DNA of 15,199 nt, from assembly GCA_003512955.1 (NCBI GenBank), contig DOTG01000029.1, positions 1 to 15,199 of the forward strand. The letters run 5' to 3'. This stretch comes from Marinilabiliales bacterium (GTDB lineage Bacteria; Bacteroidota; Bacteroidia; Bacteroidales; SZUA-534). A program made the position numbers and the translations under genes. This document shows, in pieces, positions 15,178-15,199 of this stretch. The notes beneath the pieces were generated by a model. It made no database searches. It saw only the letters and a list, made by a program, of their open reading frames with translations, and had not been told where the DNA came from. The number at the start of each line of letters is the position of its first letter. Position 1 is the stretch's first letter.

Positions 15178-15195
15178 TTATATGACTATCGGGAA
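15178..15195. repeat. Right copy of an 18-base inverted repeat shared with the left end
   Basis: TTATATGACTATCGGGAA is the exact reverse complement of positions 8-25. Beyond it (15196-15199) the sequence differs from the left copy, as expected for two imperfect ends of one mobile element. It lies about 100 bases upstream of the DUF47 gene. Confidence 0.6.
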
Positions 15196-15199
15196 TCTT

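Noticed and set aside
15182..15199. Possible start of a plus-strand gene (ATGACTATCGGGAATCTT) inside the right inverted repeat
   Set aside because: Only six codons are visible and the left copy also offers ATG ACT ATC GGG on the minus strand. The match ends after 18 bases, which fits terminal repeats better than two copies of one gene start.
1..15199. CRISPR array, tRNA, rRNA or phage genes
   Set aside because: No regularly spaced repeats, no cloverleaf or rRNA-like stretches, and no integrase, capsid or transposase reading frames were seen.

Overview
The window looks like chromosomal DNA from a member of the Bacteroidota, probably of the Bacteroidales/Marinilabiliales kind. The sequence is AT-rich. 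Several start codons are preceded by TAnnTTTG-like boxes (the Bacteroidota -7 element) rather than strong Shine-Dalgarno sites. The gene set (large TamB/DUF490 protein, ExbB-ExbD-TonB triplet, DUF47-Pit pair) and a structured intergenic repeat also fit that phylum. The genus cannot be fixed from sequence alone.

Layout. (1) About 1-2837, minus strand: a three-gene glycosyltransferase operon. It runs from a full-length ArnT/PMT-like GT39 protein, through a DPM1-like GT2 protein, to a broken or truncated second GT39-like gene at the left edge. The GT2 enzyme plausibly charges a polyprenyl phosphate carrier with sugar and the GT39 enzymes use that donor at the outer face of the inner membrane. 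(2) 3096-4364, plus strand: purA, convergent with tsaD (tRNA t6A modification, minus strand, 4414-5433). (3) 5604-12016, plus strand: tamB (whose true start lies upstream of any ATG, GTG or TTG codon), then exbB, exbD and a TonB-like gene. This is an envelope cluster for outer-membrane biogenesis and energy coupling. (4) 12017-12454: a gene-free stretch built of repeats. A strongly folded element of about 125 bases, with three hairpins, is embedded in short direct repeats. The right-hand repeat block runs into the end of the next gene. (5) 12455-15080, minus strand: a DUF47/PhoU-like protein and a Pit phosphate permease, then a rho-independent terminator, then a TauE/SafE (TSUP) permease.

The most unusual points are these. 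An 18-base perfect inverted repeat lies at the two extreme ends of the window, probably the ends of insertion sequences flanking it. The left-edge GT39 gene is broken at an A9 tract. tamB seems to start at a non-standard codon. The repeat-rich interval supplies the last codons of the TSUP gene. A terminator-like hairpin sits only 21 bases upstream of the TSUP start codon. No wholly new multi-gene system is evident; most genes are well-known core functions.
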